This document shows positions 1 through 6,789 of a stretch of DNA of 10,268 nucleotides, one piece after another (positions within the stretch are counted from its first letter, which is position 1; every line of letters begins with the position of its first letter). The notes under the pieces are model-generated. The model worked only from the letters and a program-made list of their open reading frames with translations, searched no databases and was not told where the DNA came from. The position numbers and the translations under genes are program-made. The DNA is from an uncultured Rhodopirellula sp. (GTDB taxonomy: Bacteria > Planctomycetota > Planctomycetia > Pirellulales > Pirellulaceae): contig CAJXTM010000062.1 in NCBI GenBank assembly GCA_913061385.1, positions 1-10,268 on the forward strand, read 5' to 3'.

Positions 1-18
1 GATGTGTATAAGAGACAG
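1..18. other. Nextera/Tn5 mosaic-end adapter remnant
   Basis: The first 18 bases, GATGTGTATAAGAGACAG, equal the 19-bp Tn5 mosaic end used in Nextera library adapters, lacking only its first A. Nothing resembling Tn5 or IS50 follows. Genomic sequence starts at about base 19, directly inside a reading frame on the minus strand. This is best read as untrimmed adapter at the end of an assembled contig. Any protein translated across base 18/19 on the minus strand is chimeric there. Confidence 0.95.
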
Positions 19-149
19 CCCAGAACGTGTGGCTGGACAATCATCGCCGCAGTCGCAGCACCACCTGCCTTCAGGAAATGACGTCGCGAGGTACCCTCAC
101 TCTGAGGCACTGGTTCTGCAGGAAGTGCTTGGCTTGTTTTTGATCTCAT
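19..149 (-). CDS. N-terminus of a Tat-exported protein, probably Gfo/Idh/MocA-family oxidoreductase (partial)
   Basis: Reading leftward from an ATG at 149-147, the frame stays open through 43 codons to the adapter junction, so only the start of the gene is present. Residues 21-27 read S-R-R-H-F-L-K, a twin-arginine motif. An Ala/Gly-rich hydrophobic stretch (about 28-38) follows, then Q-P-H-V-L-G. Planctomycete Gfo/Idh/MocA dehydrogenase-like proteins characteristically begin with a Tat signal of the type RRxFLK...A-rich...HVLG and then enter the Rossmann fold. That makes this family the best guess, but the diagnostic nucleotide-binding part is missing and other Tat-exported planctomycete proteins are possible. 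The 20-residue N-region before the arginines is rather long. No clear ribosome binding site is seen. The gene diverges from the phosphatase gene, leaving 116 bp between the two starts as a shared regulatory region. Confidence 0.55.
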
Positions 150-265
150 CAGTCTGGCTCTAAATTCGCTGCACGGCAGATTGGAAAAACTTCGGGCCAC
201 CCTCGTCAAAAGTCTTCGAGTTGCTACTGTAGGGTAATTGGAAACAGTCTGTCCCCAACCTCGCG

Positions 266-1135
266 ATGGAGCCCTCCGGCGTGACCGCCCCTATTCTATT
301 TGAATCGCACTCCCACACACCACTGTGCAAGCACGCATACGGGGAACCGACTGAATATGCAGCAATCGCCGAAAAACGAGGCCTTTTGGGTCTGATGGTC
401 ACCTGCCACAACCCCATGCCGGATGGCTTCTCTGCGGCCGTGAGAATGGCAGAGGACGAGTTTGATGCCTACGTCGACCTCGTTGCAAAGACACGAGATG
501 AATGGCAAGGACGAGTCGATGTGCGACTAGGTTTGGAAGCCGATTATTTTGAAGGCTACGAAAACTACCTCGAAAAACAACTCTCATCGGCTGAGTTTCA
601 TTTTGTACTTGGCTCAGTGCATCCACAAATACCCGAGTTCCGCGAAAAGTACTGGAGCAATGATTTACGAGAGGTGCAAAGAACCTACTTTCGCCTGCTC
701 GCAAAATCAGCGGAAACCGGACTATTCGACTCCATTGCCCACCCAGATTTGATCAAAAACTTCACATCCGAAGCGTGGGATGCAGATCAAATGCTGGATG
801 ACATACGACCTGCGCTCGATCGAATTGCAGCGACGGGTGTCGCCATGGAACTTAATACTTCCGGGGTCAACAAAACCATTTCCGAGATGAATCCGTTCCC
901 AGCCATGCTAGCGGAGATGAGGCTACGTAACATTCCAATCACGCTCGGAGCCGACGCACACGTTGCTGAGCGAGTTTCGAACGGCTACGAAAACGCGATG
1001 CGGCTGTTGCAGCAATGTGGTTACCGCCACGTGAACTTTTTCCTGAATCGTGAACGACAGGAGATCGCGATCCAAGATGCAATGAACAGCCTAAAACCAT
1101 TGCCGAATCCAATCGAAACCGCACCGCAAAGCTAG
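266..1135 (+). CDS. hisK: Histidinol-phosphatase, PHP family
   Basis: The 289-residue product matches the PHP-type histidinol-phosphatase (HisK/HisJ family), which hydrolyses L-histidinol phosphate to L-histidinol in histidine synthesis in the cytoplasm. The expected metal-ligand motifs occur in order: H15-S-H17 with P-L-C-K-H23 (the HxHxxxCxH opening), H48 in a CHNPMP segment, E91-A-D93, H119 in GSVHPQ, H159-P-D161, ELNTSG at 195-200 and D230-A-H232 near the C-terminus. The length is normal for the family. The ATG at 266 lies only 12 codons before the first conserved motif, so it is accepted although no Shine-Dalgarno sequence precedes it; an in-frame GTG five codons later is an alternative. 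No other his genes are nearby, so it is not part of a his operon here. Other PHP phosphoesterases share these motifs, but the PLCKHA and IAHPDL patterns favour histidinol-phosphatase. Confidence 0.85.
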   Translation: MEPSGVTAPILFESHSHTPLCKHAYGEPTEYAAIAEKRGLLGLMVTCHNPMPDGFSAAVRMAEDEFDAYVDLVAKTRDEWQGRVDVRLGLEADYFEGYENYLEKQLSSAEFHFVLGSVHPQIPEFREKYWSNDLREVQRTYFRLLAKSAETGLFDSIAHPDLIKNFTSEAWDADQMLDDIRPALDRIAATGVAMELNTSGVNKTISEMNPFPAMLAEMRLRNIPITLGADAHVAERVSNGYENAMRLLQQCGYRHVNFFLNRERQEIAIQDAMNSLKPLPNPIETAPQS

Positions 1136-1171
1136 CTGCTCTCAGCACCCTTCGGTTTGCTTGCATTTCTC

Positions 1172-1232
1172 TTTCGCCAGGTTAGTGCGAAAAACTTTGG
1201 TTCGATAATCAGCTCCAGCCCAAGCGTGGGCT
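1172..1232. repeat. Two small inverted repeats between hisK and radC
   Basis: In the 249-bp gap, TTTCGC (1172-1177) pairs with GCGAAA (1187-1192) around a 9-base loop. AGCCCA (1217-1222) pairs perfectly with TGGGCT (1227-1232) around a 4-base loop. Neither is followed by a T-tract on the plus strand, so they are not standard intrinsic terminators for hisK. They may be weak RNA hairpins or operator-like dyads upstream of radC, or chance. The rest of the gap shows no gene that I can support. Confidence 0.3.
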
Positions 1233-1384
1233 ATACTCACGTCGCAGCCCCCCGAGTTGGGTTCTCGCCTACGCTCGCGCGACGTCCAAAGACATTGCGT
1301 TGAACGCCAAGCGTGAACGAACGAGTCGTCACTAGCTGGCGAGCTCATCTTTCCATACAAGCAACGGAACATGGGGCAGTAAAG

Positions 1385-2389
1385 ATGAAAAGCGATCGAC
1401 GCAAGAGACTTGAATCAGTGATCAAAACGCTGATGGTTTTGAACGATTTTTCTACATCAGATGCCAAGACACGATGTTCGGAGGCATCACCAGGGTACAT
1501 CACCCGAACGATACATCAACTCGCAGACGACGGGCTTTTGCGTCGAGTATTGAAACAGAAGCGGGTACTTTACCGATGGTCAAACGCTGCACAAAGAGAT
1601 TCTTTGGTGCTTCGATGGATTGATAGAAAAGTAGATGGCCTGCAAATCAAACACAGCCCCGCAGAAGAACGCCCGCGGGAAAGATTGCTGCGAAACGGAC
1701 CCTCCGAACTCTCCAACGCAGACCTGTTAGCCATCCTGATCCATGCGGGAGTTGCCGGGGAATCTGCAGTTGCCGGTGGGCAACGAATCGCGAACCGATT
1801 TACATCGCGATTACCCGAACTGAGTCACTGCAGCCTAACTGAACTCAAATCAATCAGCCCTGCAGCAACAGGAAACAATTACGCCAAAATCATGGCCGGC
1901 ATTGAACTAGGGCGTCGCGTTGCCCGAGTCGAGCGAATACCCAAAATACGACAGCGATCAATCAACAGCACACGTGCGGCAATCGATTACTGCAGTGAGC
2001 AATTCTCTCGCTTGGCTTATGAAGCGGTTCAAGAAGAATTCCACCTTGTCACGTTGGACACCAAGCACAAGCCAATCAACCGACACCAAATTACCGTTGG
2101 CACGCTTGACGCCAGCCTTGTTCATCCTCGCGAGGTTTTTCGTGCCGCGATTCGTGACGCCGCCTCTGCAGTAATCCTTGTCCACAATCACCCCAGCGGT
2201 GACCCGTCACCCAGTCACGAGGACATCATGGTTACGCAACAATTAACAGAAGCAGGAAAGATATTGGGAATTGCAGTCTTGGATCATATTGTGGTTGCCT
2301 CTGAACACAGCATTAGTATTCGAGAAACAAGTTTGCACCAGGCAAACTTTGAGGACAACGCCGCGTTGCAACTTGTCGAGGCGCAGTAA
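1385..2389 (+). CDS. radC: RadC-family JAMM/JAB protein with N-terminal winged-helix-like domain
   Basis: The product has 334 residues from the ATG at 1385. A GGGG ribosome-binding-like patch lies 8 bases upstream. A GTG 24 codons earlier (1313) is in frame but adds a stretch with no visible domain character. Residues about 1-66 (Lys/Arg-rich helices, then T-R-T-I-H-Q-L-A-D-D-G-L-L-R-R-V, then a hydrophobic wing ending L-Y-R-W) look like a winged helix-turn-helix DNA-binding domain. Residues 92-180 match the RadC N-terminal region (ERPRERLL..GP..LS..DLLAILI). Residues 217-306 carry the JAMM metalloprotease-like fold: E217/E218 in EEFHLVTLD, then HNHPSG...S-x-x-D with H267, H269 and D280, all putative zinc or catalytic residues present. 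The usual GIG-type helix-hairpin-helix is altered to SISPAATGNNYAK (157-169). RadC was named for DNA repair, but its biochemical role is unsettled. RadC of this type is commonly about 220-230 residues, so the N-terminal extension is real added sequence. Confidence 0.85.
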   Translation: MKSDRRKRLESVIKTLMVLNDFSTSDAKTRCSEASPGYITRTIHQLADDGLLRRVLKQKRVLYRWSNAAQRDSLVLRWIDRKVDGLQIKHSPAEERPRERLLRNGPSELSNADLLAILIHAGVAGESAVAGGQRIANRFTSRLPELSHCSLTELKSISPAATGNNYAKIMAGIELGRRVARVERIPKIRQRSINSTRAAIDYCSEQFSRLAYEAVQEEFHLVTLDTKHKPINRHQITVGTLDASLVHPREVFRAAIRDAASAVILVHNHPSGDPSPSHEDIMVTQQLTEAGKILGIAVLDHIVVASEHSISIRETSLHQANFEDNAALQLVEAQ

Positions 2390-3025
2390 TCTGCCAGGCC
2401 GAGTAAGTCGCTATCGATTCCCCGCTTTAAGCCAACCAATCCCCCCGAGTGCACGAGCTGCACTAGGTTGGTACGAAGATGAATGCACGTCATACAAATC
2501 ATTCACCCAAAAACTTGCCTTCAGACGGATCATTCCCCAGGAAGATGACCGTGCCTAATGCAATGCTAAAGCCTCCACACCATGTATCCACGAGAAACTC
2601 AATTTCAGCCGACAAAGAAATCTTGTGACCGAATCTTCGCCGCGCAATCGCGATCGAACTGGTGAGTACCAATTACCAATGTAAGGAGGGATAAAACCAA
2701 CCAGAGTAGCTCAATCACAATCAAATCAGCCCCATCTTTCGCTGAACGTATCAACCAACGTCAGAGGCACACAGAAAACACCTTCAGCAACATTGGATAG
2801 AGCAACAGTCTTTCTGTAAATTCGTCATTGCCATGAACGATAATGAAACTGATCCGCATAAATGCGTGCGCAAGTGGGAATTCATAATGGACGTTTCATT
2901 CTGCTACTTGTAACTCAGCAGCATATTTTGGCACGATCGTGTCACCATCCTACCCATGATCCTGCTACGCTAAACAGCCGCAATCAAGCCTGCAGGAAGC
3001 ACCGCACCGTTTTGGGAAAAAGTTC
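2390..3025. other. Gene-poor stretch with possible decayed minus-strand membrane-protein gene
   Basis: No intact gene is supported over these 636 bp. On the minus strand, protein-like pieces appear in different frames. One runs from 2754 to 2605 (49 residues from a TTG), with a hydrophobic helix E-L-L-W-L-V-L-S-L-L-T-L-V-I-G followed by a charged stretch. The same frame is open upstream of a single TGA at 2763-2761. Another runs from 2672 to 2499 (57 residues) with a second hydrophobic patch near its end (F-S-I-A-L-G-T-V-I-F-L-G). Such pieces could be remains of a small membrane protein broken by frameshifts and stops, or could be chance in moderately AT-rich DNA. The upstream promoter of the glutamate-synthase-like gene should lie at the right end, but I could not pick a convincing -35/-10 pair. 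Confidence 0.3.
2431..2472 (+). terminator. Two-stem hairpin 42 bp downstream of radC
   Basis: CCAACC (2432-2437) is perfectly complementary to GGTTGG (2466-2471). Nested inside, AGTGCA (2448-2453) pairs with TGCACT (2459-2464) around a 5-base loop. The two stems are separated by a 10-base C-rich bulge on the left and one A on the right. No T-tract follows, so a classical rho-independent terminator is not supported. The element could still end or protect the radC transcript, or be a structured RNA motif or protein-binding dyad. Confidence 0.35.
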
Positions 3026-4642
3026 ATGCGTCACCTCTTCGTCTACTTCAACGTGTGTGCAATCCCTGTTTTAGCGGTAAGTCAATACTACTATCCGCCT
3101 GCGGGTTGGACGTGGCTGCTCCTAGCCCCAATTTTGATTCTGGGGTGGTACGACATGCTGCAGACACACCATACGATCCTGCGCAACTTTCCCGTCTTAG
3201 GACATTTTCGATTCCTGTTCGAGATGATACGTCCCGAGATTTATCAGTACTTTGTTGAAAGTGATACGGACGGGGTTCCCTTCGATCGCGATACGCGTTC
3301 GCTCGTGTATCAACGCGCCAAGAATGTACGCGACACTGTTCCTTTCGGGACAAAAGAAGATGTTTACGAAGTGGGATACGAGTGGGTCAATCATTCAATG
3401 GCCCCAGTTCACAATGCCCCAGAAGACATGCGAGTCACCATTGGGGGTCCAGATTGCACACAACCCTACTCAGCCAGTCTGCTCAACATTTCAGCCATGA
3501 GCTACGGGGCCCTCAGTAAAAATGCAATTCTGGCATTGAGCGAGGGCGCCAAGCTTGGCAATTTCGCGCATAACACCGGCGAGGGTGGCATCAGCCCGTA
3601 CCACACCGAAGGCGGCGCCGATTTAATTTGGCAAATCGGGACGGGCTACTTTGGATGCCGCACTGATGACGGCAACTTTTCTGAGGAGCTGTTCGAAGCC
3701 AAAGCCAATCTTGAACAGGTCAAGATGATCGAGCTCAAGTTATCACAGGGAGCAAAACCGGGACATGGTGGAATTCTGCCGGCCGCTAAATTGACCGCAG
3801 AAATCGCTTCCATTCGGCACGTACCGATGGGAGCGGATGTCAACTCACCTCCAGGACACCGCGTCTTTGACACGCCACGTGGACTACTAGAATTCATTGC
3901 CCGCCTGAGGACACTCAGTAGCGGAAAACCTGTAGGGTTCAAACTGTGTATCGGCAAACGCCGCGAATTTCTATCTGTCTGTAAAGCCATGGTTGAAACG
4001 GGAATCACGCCTGACTTCATCGTCGTCGATGGTGGTGAGGGTGGCACTGGTGCTGCACCCTTGGAGTTTTCGAACCACATCGGCGCACCGCTCGTTGAAG
4101 GCTTGATTTTTGTTCACAACGCGTTGATCGGATATGGCCTACGTGACCGAGTCAGTGTCGTCGCGAGTGGCAAAGTCACCTCCGGATTTGACCTCATGAA
4201 ACGATTGGCTTTGGGAGCCGACGCCTGCTACTCAGCACGCGGCATGATGCTGGCACTGGGCTGCATTCAGGCGCTCAAGTGCAACAGCAATCACTGCCCC
4301 GTCGGCGTCGCCACCACCAATCCAGCCTTAATGAAGGGCCTTATCCCAAGCCATAAGCGGGCACGCGTTGCAAACTTCCATCACGAAACAATCCAAAGCT
4401 TGTCCGAAATGCTCGGTGCGGTTGGGCTGAGGAGCCCGGAACAGCTACGACCGTGGCACGTGCTGCATCGCACCACTCCAACCGAAACCAAACACTACGG
4501 CGAACTGTACGACTTCCTCGACCCCGGCGAGTTACTCAAAGAACCGCTTCCGATTGACTATCGCCGCGCGTGCCATGCCGCTTCTCCCGATACGTTCGCG
4601 CACGTTGAAAATGCACTCGCTGAAGGTGACACGGAAAACTAG
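3026..4642 (+). CDS. Membrane-anchored FMN-binding glutamate synthase-like protein
   Basis: The 538-residue protein corresponds to the FMN/synthase domain of glutamate synthase (Glu_synthase family, GltB central part), without the glutaminase and GXGXG domains. Two hydrophobic helices at about 3-20 and 28-42 suggest a membrane anchor with the enzyme domain facing the cytoplasm. Family motifs visible in order: N-T-G-E-G-G (183-188), L-S-Q-G-A-K-P-G-H-G-G (239-249), V-D-G-G-E-G-G-T-G-A-A-P (334-345) at the flavin/2-oxoglutarate site, and three cysteines C413, C419 and C424 (the last in CPVG). Their 6- and 5-residue spacing is that of the [3Fe-4S] cluster cysteines of glutamate synthase. Stand-alone proteins of this type are widespread and usually annotated as FMN-binding glutamate synthase family. 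Their substrate is generally unproven, and ammonia-dependent or other amine-transfer chemistry is only an inference. The related methylamine-glutamate synthase subunit is less likely because no partner subunits adjoin. The ATG at 3026 is preceded by a weak GGGAAAAA patch. Confidence 0.85.
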   Translation: MRHLFVYFNVCAIPVLAVSQYYYPPAGWTWLLLAPILILGWYDMLQTHHTILRNFPVLGHFRFLFEMIRPEIYQYFVESDTDGVPFDRDTRSLVYQRAKNVRDTVPFGTKEDVYEVGYEWVNHSMAPVHNAPEDMRVTIGGPDCTQPYSASLLNISAMSYGALSKNAILALSEGAKLGNFAHNTGEGGISPYHTEGGADLIWQIGTGYFGCRTDDGNFSEELFEAKANLEQVKMIELKLSQGAKPGHGGILPAAKLTAEIASIRHVPMGADVNSPPGHRVFDTPRGLLEFIARLRTLSSGKPVGFKLCIGKRREFLSVCKAMVETGITPDFIVVDGGEGGTGAAPLEFSNHIGAPLVEGLIFVHNALIGYGLRDRVSVVASGKVTSGFDLMKRLALGADACYSARGMMLALGCIQALKCNSNHCPVGVATTNPALMKGLIPSHKRARVANFHHETIQSLSEMLGAVGLRSPEQLRPWHVLHRTTPTETKHYGELYDFLDPGELLKEPLPIDYRRACHAASPDTFAHVENALAEGDTEN

Positions 4643-4727
4643 ACCTGTGACTGTCCACTCCCGCTCGATGTACCCAAATTGCAGCAGAATTAACCTGGAA
4701 CACCATGCCATCACTGACACAGTCAAG

Positions 4728-6137
4728 TCATGCATTTGGAGCTTGAAACAACTCAGATTCTGGCAATTCGCGTTCAACCTCGGCCAGCCGATACCCAAAA
4801 CCAGATCCGCTGATTGAGGAAAGGTCCAGCATCCCGTTGCACCGCCGGTAAATCCCTGGATGTACCTTTTCTTCCGCGATCGAAGCAGCAGGATAAAACT
4901 GCATTCCATTCGATTCCACCCCCATGATGGTCCCCGCATGTGCTGCCAACCGGACGTGCGGAATCTGAGCCAGCATCGGATTGGTTAAATCCTGGACCAT
5001 CAATGGCATCCCATGGGCCTTTGCCCAACATAAACTCAAAAGCGCCCCGGTCTGAGTCTTGCATGTTTTTAAAGCAACCCCGGACCAACCGAGTTTGCGT
5101 CCCAATCGGACAAATTTCCAATCGTGCGCACTTTCGTCCAGAAACAGTGGTTTGCGTTCTGACACACTGAATACATCGATCTGGTTATCTTCGAGATCGT
5201 ATGGAAAAGGCTGTTCAACGTACAAAATCTTCTCAAAGATGTCGGGCCGCTCAACCTTCAACCGATCCAGTATTTCGTTCACGTACTGGGGATCAGTAAC
5301 AGTGCAATTGAAATCAGCAGACAGGGAAGCCACCCCGAGATCATTACCCATGTTGCCAATACGTATCAAACGCTCGTAATCCCAAGCAGCATCTGTTCCG
5401 CGGAGTTTGATTTTCAAGCAAGTCAATCCATCACGCTCTATCCATTCACGCAGGGTGACAGGATAACCGTCGTTCGGTTCATCACCGCTGCAGTCTGATG
5501 CTTCCAATGGATCGAGGCCACCAACCAAATGCCAAACTGGTAGATAATCAGGAGCAACATCAACAAGAAAATCAGAGGGATACTTTCCGGTAAAGTCGAC
5601 TCCATCCTGCTCGGCGGTCAAATAGTGGGCCAGGTCATGTGACATGAACGATTCATTGTACGTCTCGTAAACATCAACATCATGAAATACTCCGTACGCA
5701 TCATGCGTTGCCAAATCAAAGGCACTAACAGAAATGAGCGCAGCCAAATGAGGCAACGGTTCGTCACGGTCTGCATTGAATTCGGCCAATAAATCGGGCA
5801 AGACGTTTTCAATGAATGCATGTCCAATCTCAATGGGGTGTCCGCTGGTATCTGCAGCAACCCATGCCTCAGCCAAGGTTCGACAGAACTCAATCATCGC
5901 ATCGAACCGCTGCTGATACGTCAATGTTTTACTTGGCCATGCCCAGGTTACCGACAGCGGAGTTTCGCCCCATCCCTTCGCTACGCGGCCCGTCTTCCCG
6001 GTAACGGTTACGGCAGCACGAATACAGGTGACCGACGAGACTGATTCAGCACCGAACTTCAGTGGCATTCGCATTTCTACCGGCAAGTAGGTAACTGACA
6101 CCGAAGCGATATGCACATTATTTTTGTTTGAAGCCAT
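4728..6137 (-). CDS. Enolase-superfamily enzyme (mandelate racemase/muconate lactonizing type)
   Basis: Numbered from a GTG at 6167-6165 the protein has 479 residues. The ATG at codon 11 (6137) gives 469 and is preferred because an AGG lies just upstream and the first conserved strand begins about ten residues later. Members take a proton from the carbon next to a carboxylate, stabilised by Mg2+. In GTG numbering the active-site set is complete: K252-x-K254 (LKIKL), metal ligands D285 (ADFN), E318 (YVEQP) and D344 (LDES), and K367 on the opposite face (ALKTCK). The N-terminal part (about 20-165) is the capping domain and the rest is the barrel. This pattern fits the muconate-lactonizing-like subgroup, which includes dipeptide epimerases and O-succinylbenzoate synthase; the substrate cannot be told from sequence. 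The length is greater than the roughly 350-400 usual for that subgroup. It probably follows the DUF1499 gene in one transcript and converges on the glutamate-synthase-like gene, with 85 bp between stops. Confidence 0.8.
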   Translation of the reverse strand: MASNKNNVHIASVSVTYLPVEMRMPLKFGAESVSSVTCIRAAVTVTGKTGRVAKGWGETPLSVTWAWPSKTLTYQQRFDAMIEFCRTLAEAWVAADTSGHPIEIGHAFIENVLPDLLAEFNADRDEPLPHLAALISVSAFDLATHDAYGVFHDVDVYETYNESFMSHDLAHYLTAEQDGVDFTGKYPSDFLVDVAPDYLPVWHLVGGLDPLEASDCSGDEPNDGYPVTLREWIERDGLTCLKIKLRGTDAAWDYERLIRIGNMGNDLGVASLSADFNCTVTDPQYVNEILDRLKVERPDIFEKILYVEQPFPYDLEDNQIDVFSVSERKPLFLDESAHDWKFVRLGRKLGWSGVALKTCKTQTGALLSLCWAKAHGMPLMVQDLTNPMLAQIPHVRLAAHAGTIMGVESNGMQFYPAASIAEEKVHPGIYRRCNGMLDLSSISGSGFGYRLAEVERELPESELFQAPNA

Positions 6138-6194
6138 CAGCCTGACATTCCGTAAATCTATTTTCACAATTTAAAACGAAGACAAGGTTGGCTG

Positions 6195-6677
6195 CTAACC
6201 AGCTTGCTTCAAGTACCCAACCAGCTCTTTAAGATTGCGGGGATTCTGCCCCAAATCACCTTTCCCAACCCGTGACTGACTCTGAGCCTGTACCCGAGTC
6301 AAATCACCCTCCGTTCGCAAGACAACAACGATGTCATCCGTGAATCGCATGATTGGGGTGGTGCGGGTCAATTTCAATTCCACTCCCTCACTGATGTCCG
6401 CTTGACTGACGAACTGCCAACGCCCTTGCTGCTGAACCCACGCAGTGATTCGGTCCGCGACTTCTGCTGGTGTTCCAGTCACCATGGGTGGCCGCAACTG
6501 CTCATCCGGGGCGTCAGCCACTAGCCTCGCTTGATTGGTAGTCAGATCGCGTTTCCAATTATCAATTCGCGAAAACACACTTAGCAAGATAAAAACCGTG
6601 ATTGTAAGACTGATATAAATCATTGGTCGCTTAGACCGCTTGGTGCTCGACGTTTCCAACTTGCTAATCCCTTCCAA
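6195..6677 (-). CDS. DUF1499-type membrane-anchored protein
   Basis: The product has 160 residues from a TTG start at 6677. A second TTG at codon 7 (6659) has an AAGGGA patch about 8 bases upstream, and an ATG at codon 19 (6623) is a third option. The ATG would remove the basic stretch K-R-S-K-R-P just before the transmembrane segment (about 19-38), so an upstream start is favoured. After the anchor, residues about 65-158 resemble DUF1499: R-F-T-D-D-I-V-V-V-L-R (110-120), then S-Q-S-R-V-G-K-G-D-L-G-Q-N (132-144), then R-N-L-K-E-L at the C-terminus. The SRvGxxDlGxN motif is the family hallmark. The function of DUF1499 is unknown; the soluble part is probably outside the cytoplasmic membrane. 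Its stop lies 57 bp before the enolase-type ATG (27 bp before the GTG) on the same strand, suggesting an operon with this gene first. Confidence 0.7.
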   Translation of the reverse strand: MEGISKLETSSTKRSKRPMIYISLTITVFILLSVFSRIDNWKRDLTTNQARLVADAPDEQLRPPMVTGTPAEVADRITAWVQQQGRWQFVSQADISEGVELKLTRTTPIMRFTDDIVVVLRTEGDLTRVQAQSQSRVGKGDLGQNPRNLKELVGYLKQAG

Positions 6678-6712
6678 AAAATCTGATTACCCAATCAACT
6701 CGATGGGAGCAG

Positions 6713-6725
6713 CCAATAACATTGG
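6713..6725. promoter_or_regulatory. CCAAT-N3-ATTGG dyad upstream of the DUF1499 gene
   Basis: CCAAT and ATTGG form a perfect 5-bp dyad around AAC, about 36 bp upstream of the TTG start on the minus strand. Its size and position would suit a repressor or activator half-site pair over the promoter, but arms this short occur often by chance. No regulator gene adjoins it. Confidence 0.2.
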
Positions 6726-6765
6726 ACGGCCCATACCTGCTCAGACCTCAAAGCGGCCGCCGGAA

Positions 6766-6789
6766 CACGACACCACCTCACGACACCAC
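6766..6789. repeat. Tandem 11-bp direct repeat
   Basis: CACGACACCAC occurs at 6766-6776 and again, identically, at 6779-6789, separated by CT, giving a 13-bp period. It lies in the non-coding gap, about 90-110 bp upstream of the DUF1499 start. It may be a slippage product or a pair of protein-binding sites on nearly the same helix face spacing; nothing decides between these. Confidence 0.35.

Noticed and set aside
1..18. A Tn5-family transposon end
   Set aside because: The match is exactly the engineered mosaic end, located precisely at the window start, with no transposase or flanking target duplication visible; library adapter is the simpler explanation.
1141..1240. An intrinsic terminator for hisK
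   Set aside because: The hairpins there have short stems and none is followed by a T-run on the plus strand.
1313..1384. Upstream GTG start extending the RadC protein by 24 residues
   Set aside because: The added residues show no domain character, the GTG lacks a ribosome binding site, and the ATG at 1385 has a GGGG patch 8 bases upstream and begins directly at the basic winged-helix segment.
2682..2689. A perfect AAGGAGG-type Shine-Dalgarno sequence in the gap after radC
   Set aside because: No ATG, GTG or TTG follows at a usable distance with an open frame, so it does not mark a gene start; it appears coincidental.
3646..4080. A 144-codon minus-strand frame
   Set aside because: It lies wholly opposite the conserved FMN/synthase domain, and its Ser/Pro-rich translation is what the antisense of that gene gives; it is a shadow.
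3026..4642. N-methylglutamate synthase/methylamine-glutamate methyltransferase subunit
   Set aside because: That enzyme shares the GltB FMN domain but needs partner subunits encoded alongside; the neighbours here are RadC and an enolase-type enzyme.
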